DNA from: Chloroflexota bacterium
Lineage (GTDB): Bacteria > Chloroflexota > Dehalococcoidia > Lucifugimonadales > Lucifugimonadaceae
Reading direction: 5' to 3'
Assembly: GCA_002718415.1 (NCBI GenBank)
Contig: PBEM01000015.1
Location: 23,732-87,731 of the forward strand
Length of the DNA: 64,000 nt
The notes below the pieces were generated by a model. That model worked only from the letters and a program-made list of their open reading frames with translations, was not told the DNA's origin and did no database searches. A program made the translations under genes and the position numbers. Positions 63,912-64,000 of this stretch are shown piece by piece (positions within the stretch are counted from its first letter, which is position 1; every line of letters starts with the position of its first letter).

Positions 63912-64000
63912 GTACTTAATTCTTGTAACCGTCTGCGCGTTGAGATTTTGTATAATTGATTTAATTGGTACATAATATTCTGAAAGAATTACGGAGAAAA
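63912..64000. other. Window end, no gene seen
   Basis: This stretch contains GTCTGCGCGTTGAGATTTTG (63931-63950), which matches GTCTGCGGGCTGAGTTTTTT (62519-62538) at 16 of 20 positions, an imperfect direct repeat flanking the zinc-ribbon gene. The last bases (ACGGAG) look like a ribosome site for a gene outside the window. Confidence 0.5.

Overview
The window is strongly AT-rich bacterial DNA, dense with genes on both strands. It looks like a marine Chloroflexota genome of the SAR202 type. Three things point there: six enolase-superfamily (mandelate racemase / sugar-acid dehydratase) paralogues in one 64 kb stretch; a binding lipoprotein whose mature N-terminus is built of EVPVEK-like repeats and another lipoprotein with a long Thr-Pro stalk; and sulfatase, PhyH dioxygenase, acyl-CoA dehydrogenase and UGSC-type selenoprotein genes. 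The taxonomic call is an inference from content; no rRNA is present.

Layout. 1-3354: the tail of a dipeptide/oligopeptide-type ABC operon (two permeases, two ATPases). 3375-13643: a sulfatase facing a sugar-acid catabolic block in which uronate-dehydrogenase-like and beta-propeller genes occur twice in mirrored order around an HpcH/HpaI aldolase, followed by three enolase-superfamily genes and an epimerase-fold gene. 13786-14607: an XRE regulator with a clear inverted repeat at its start. 14775-23131: a second peptide/sugar-type ABC system (binding protein and two permeases, no ATPase) with an enolase-family enzyme, a six-hairpin glycoside hydrolase-like protein, a zinc alcohol dehydrogenase and an SDR. 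23145-36063: mixed genes (FkbM methyltransferase, PHP phosphoesterase with an apparent ATT start, histidine phosphatase, DUF805, enolase paralogue, TrhO, MsrA, lipoprotein, acyl-CoA dehydrogenase, EamA and MFS transporters). 36164-40128: NIPSNAP, SDR, enolase paralogue, sugar mutarotase and amidohydrolase, which together resemble a non-phosphorylating deoxysugar pathway. 40171-42551: a selenoprotein gene with an in-frame TGA and a bacterial SECIS-like hairpin, divergent from NifU-like and glutaredoxin-like genes. 42670-48705: TPP enzyme, SDR, PhyH, hydroxyacid dehydrogenase, tRNA-Leu and Gfo/Idh/MocA oxidoreductase. 48702-61928: a surface-polysaccharide cluster (initiating sugar transferase, six glycosyltransferases, GDP-mannose 3,5-epimerase-like, UDP-HexNAc dehydrogenase, UDP-uronate epimerase, O-antigen ligase/polymerase). 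62108-64000: tRNA-Gly followed by a structured, less AT-rich non-coding stretch and a zinc-ribbon/HNH-like gene, which could be the edge of a mobile element.

How the genes fit together. The first two thirds read as a scavenger of sulfated and uronic-acid-rich algal carbohydrate: desulfation, uptake by ABC systems, oxidation of the sugar by dehydrogenases, possible lactone opening by beta-propeller or amidohydrolase proteins, dehydration by enolase-family enzymes and cleavage by an HpaI-type aldolase. The last third builds the cell's own surface polysaccharide. The strongest single observation is the readthrough selenoprotein at 40171-41871, which a standard gene finder would split into two genes.
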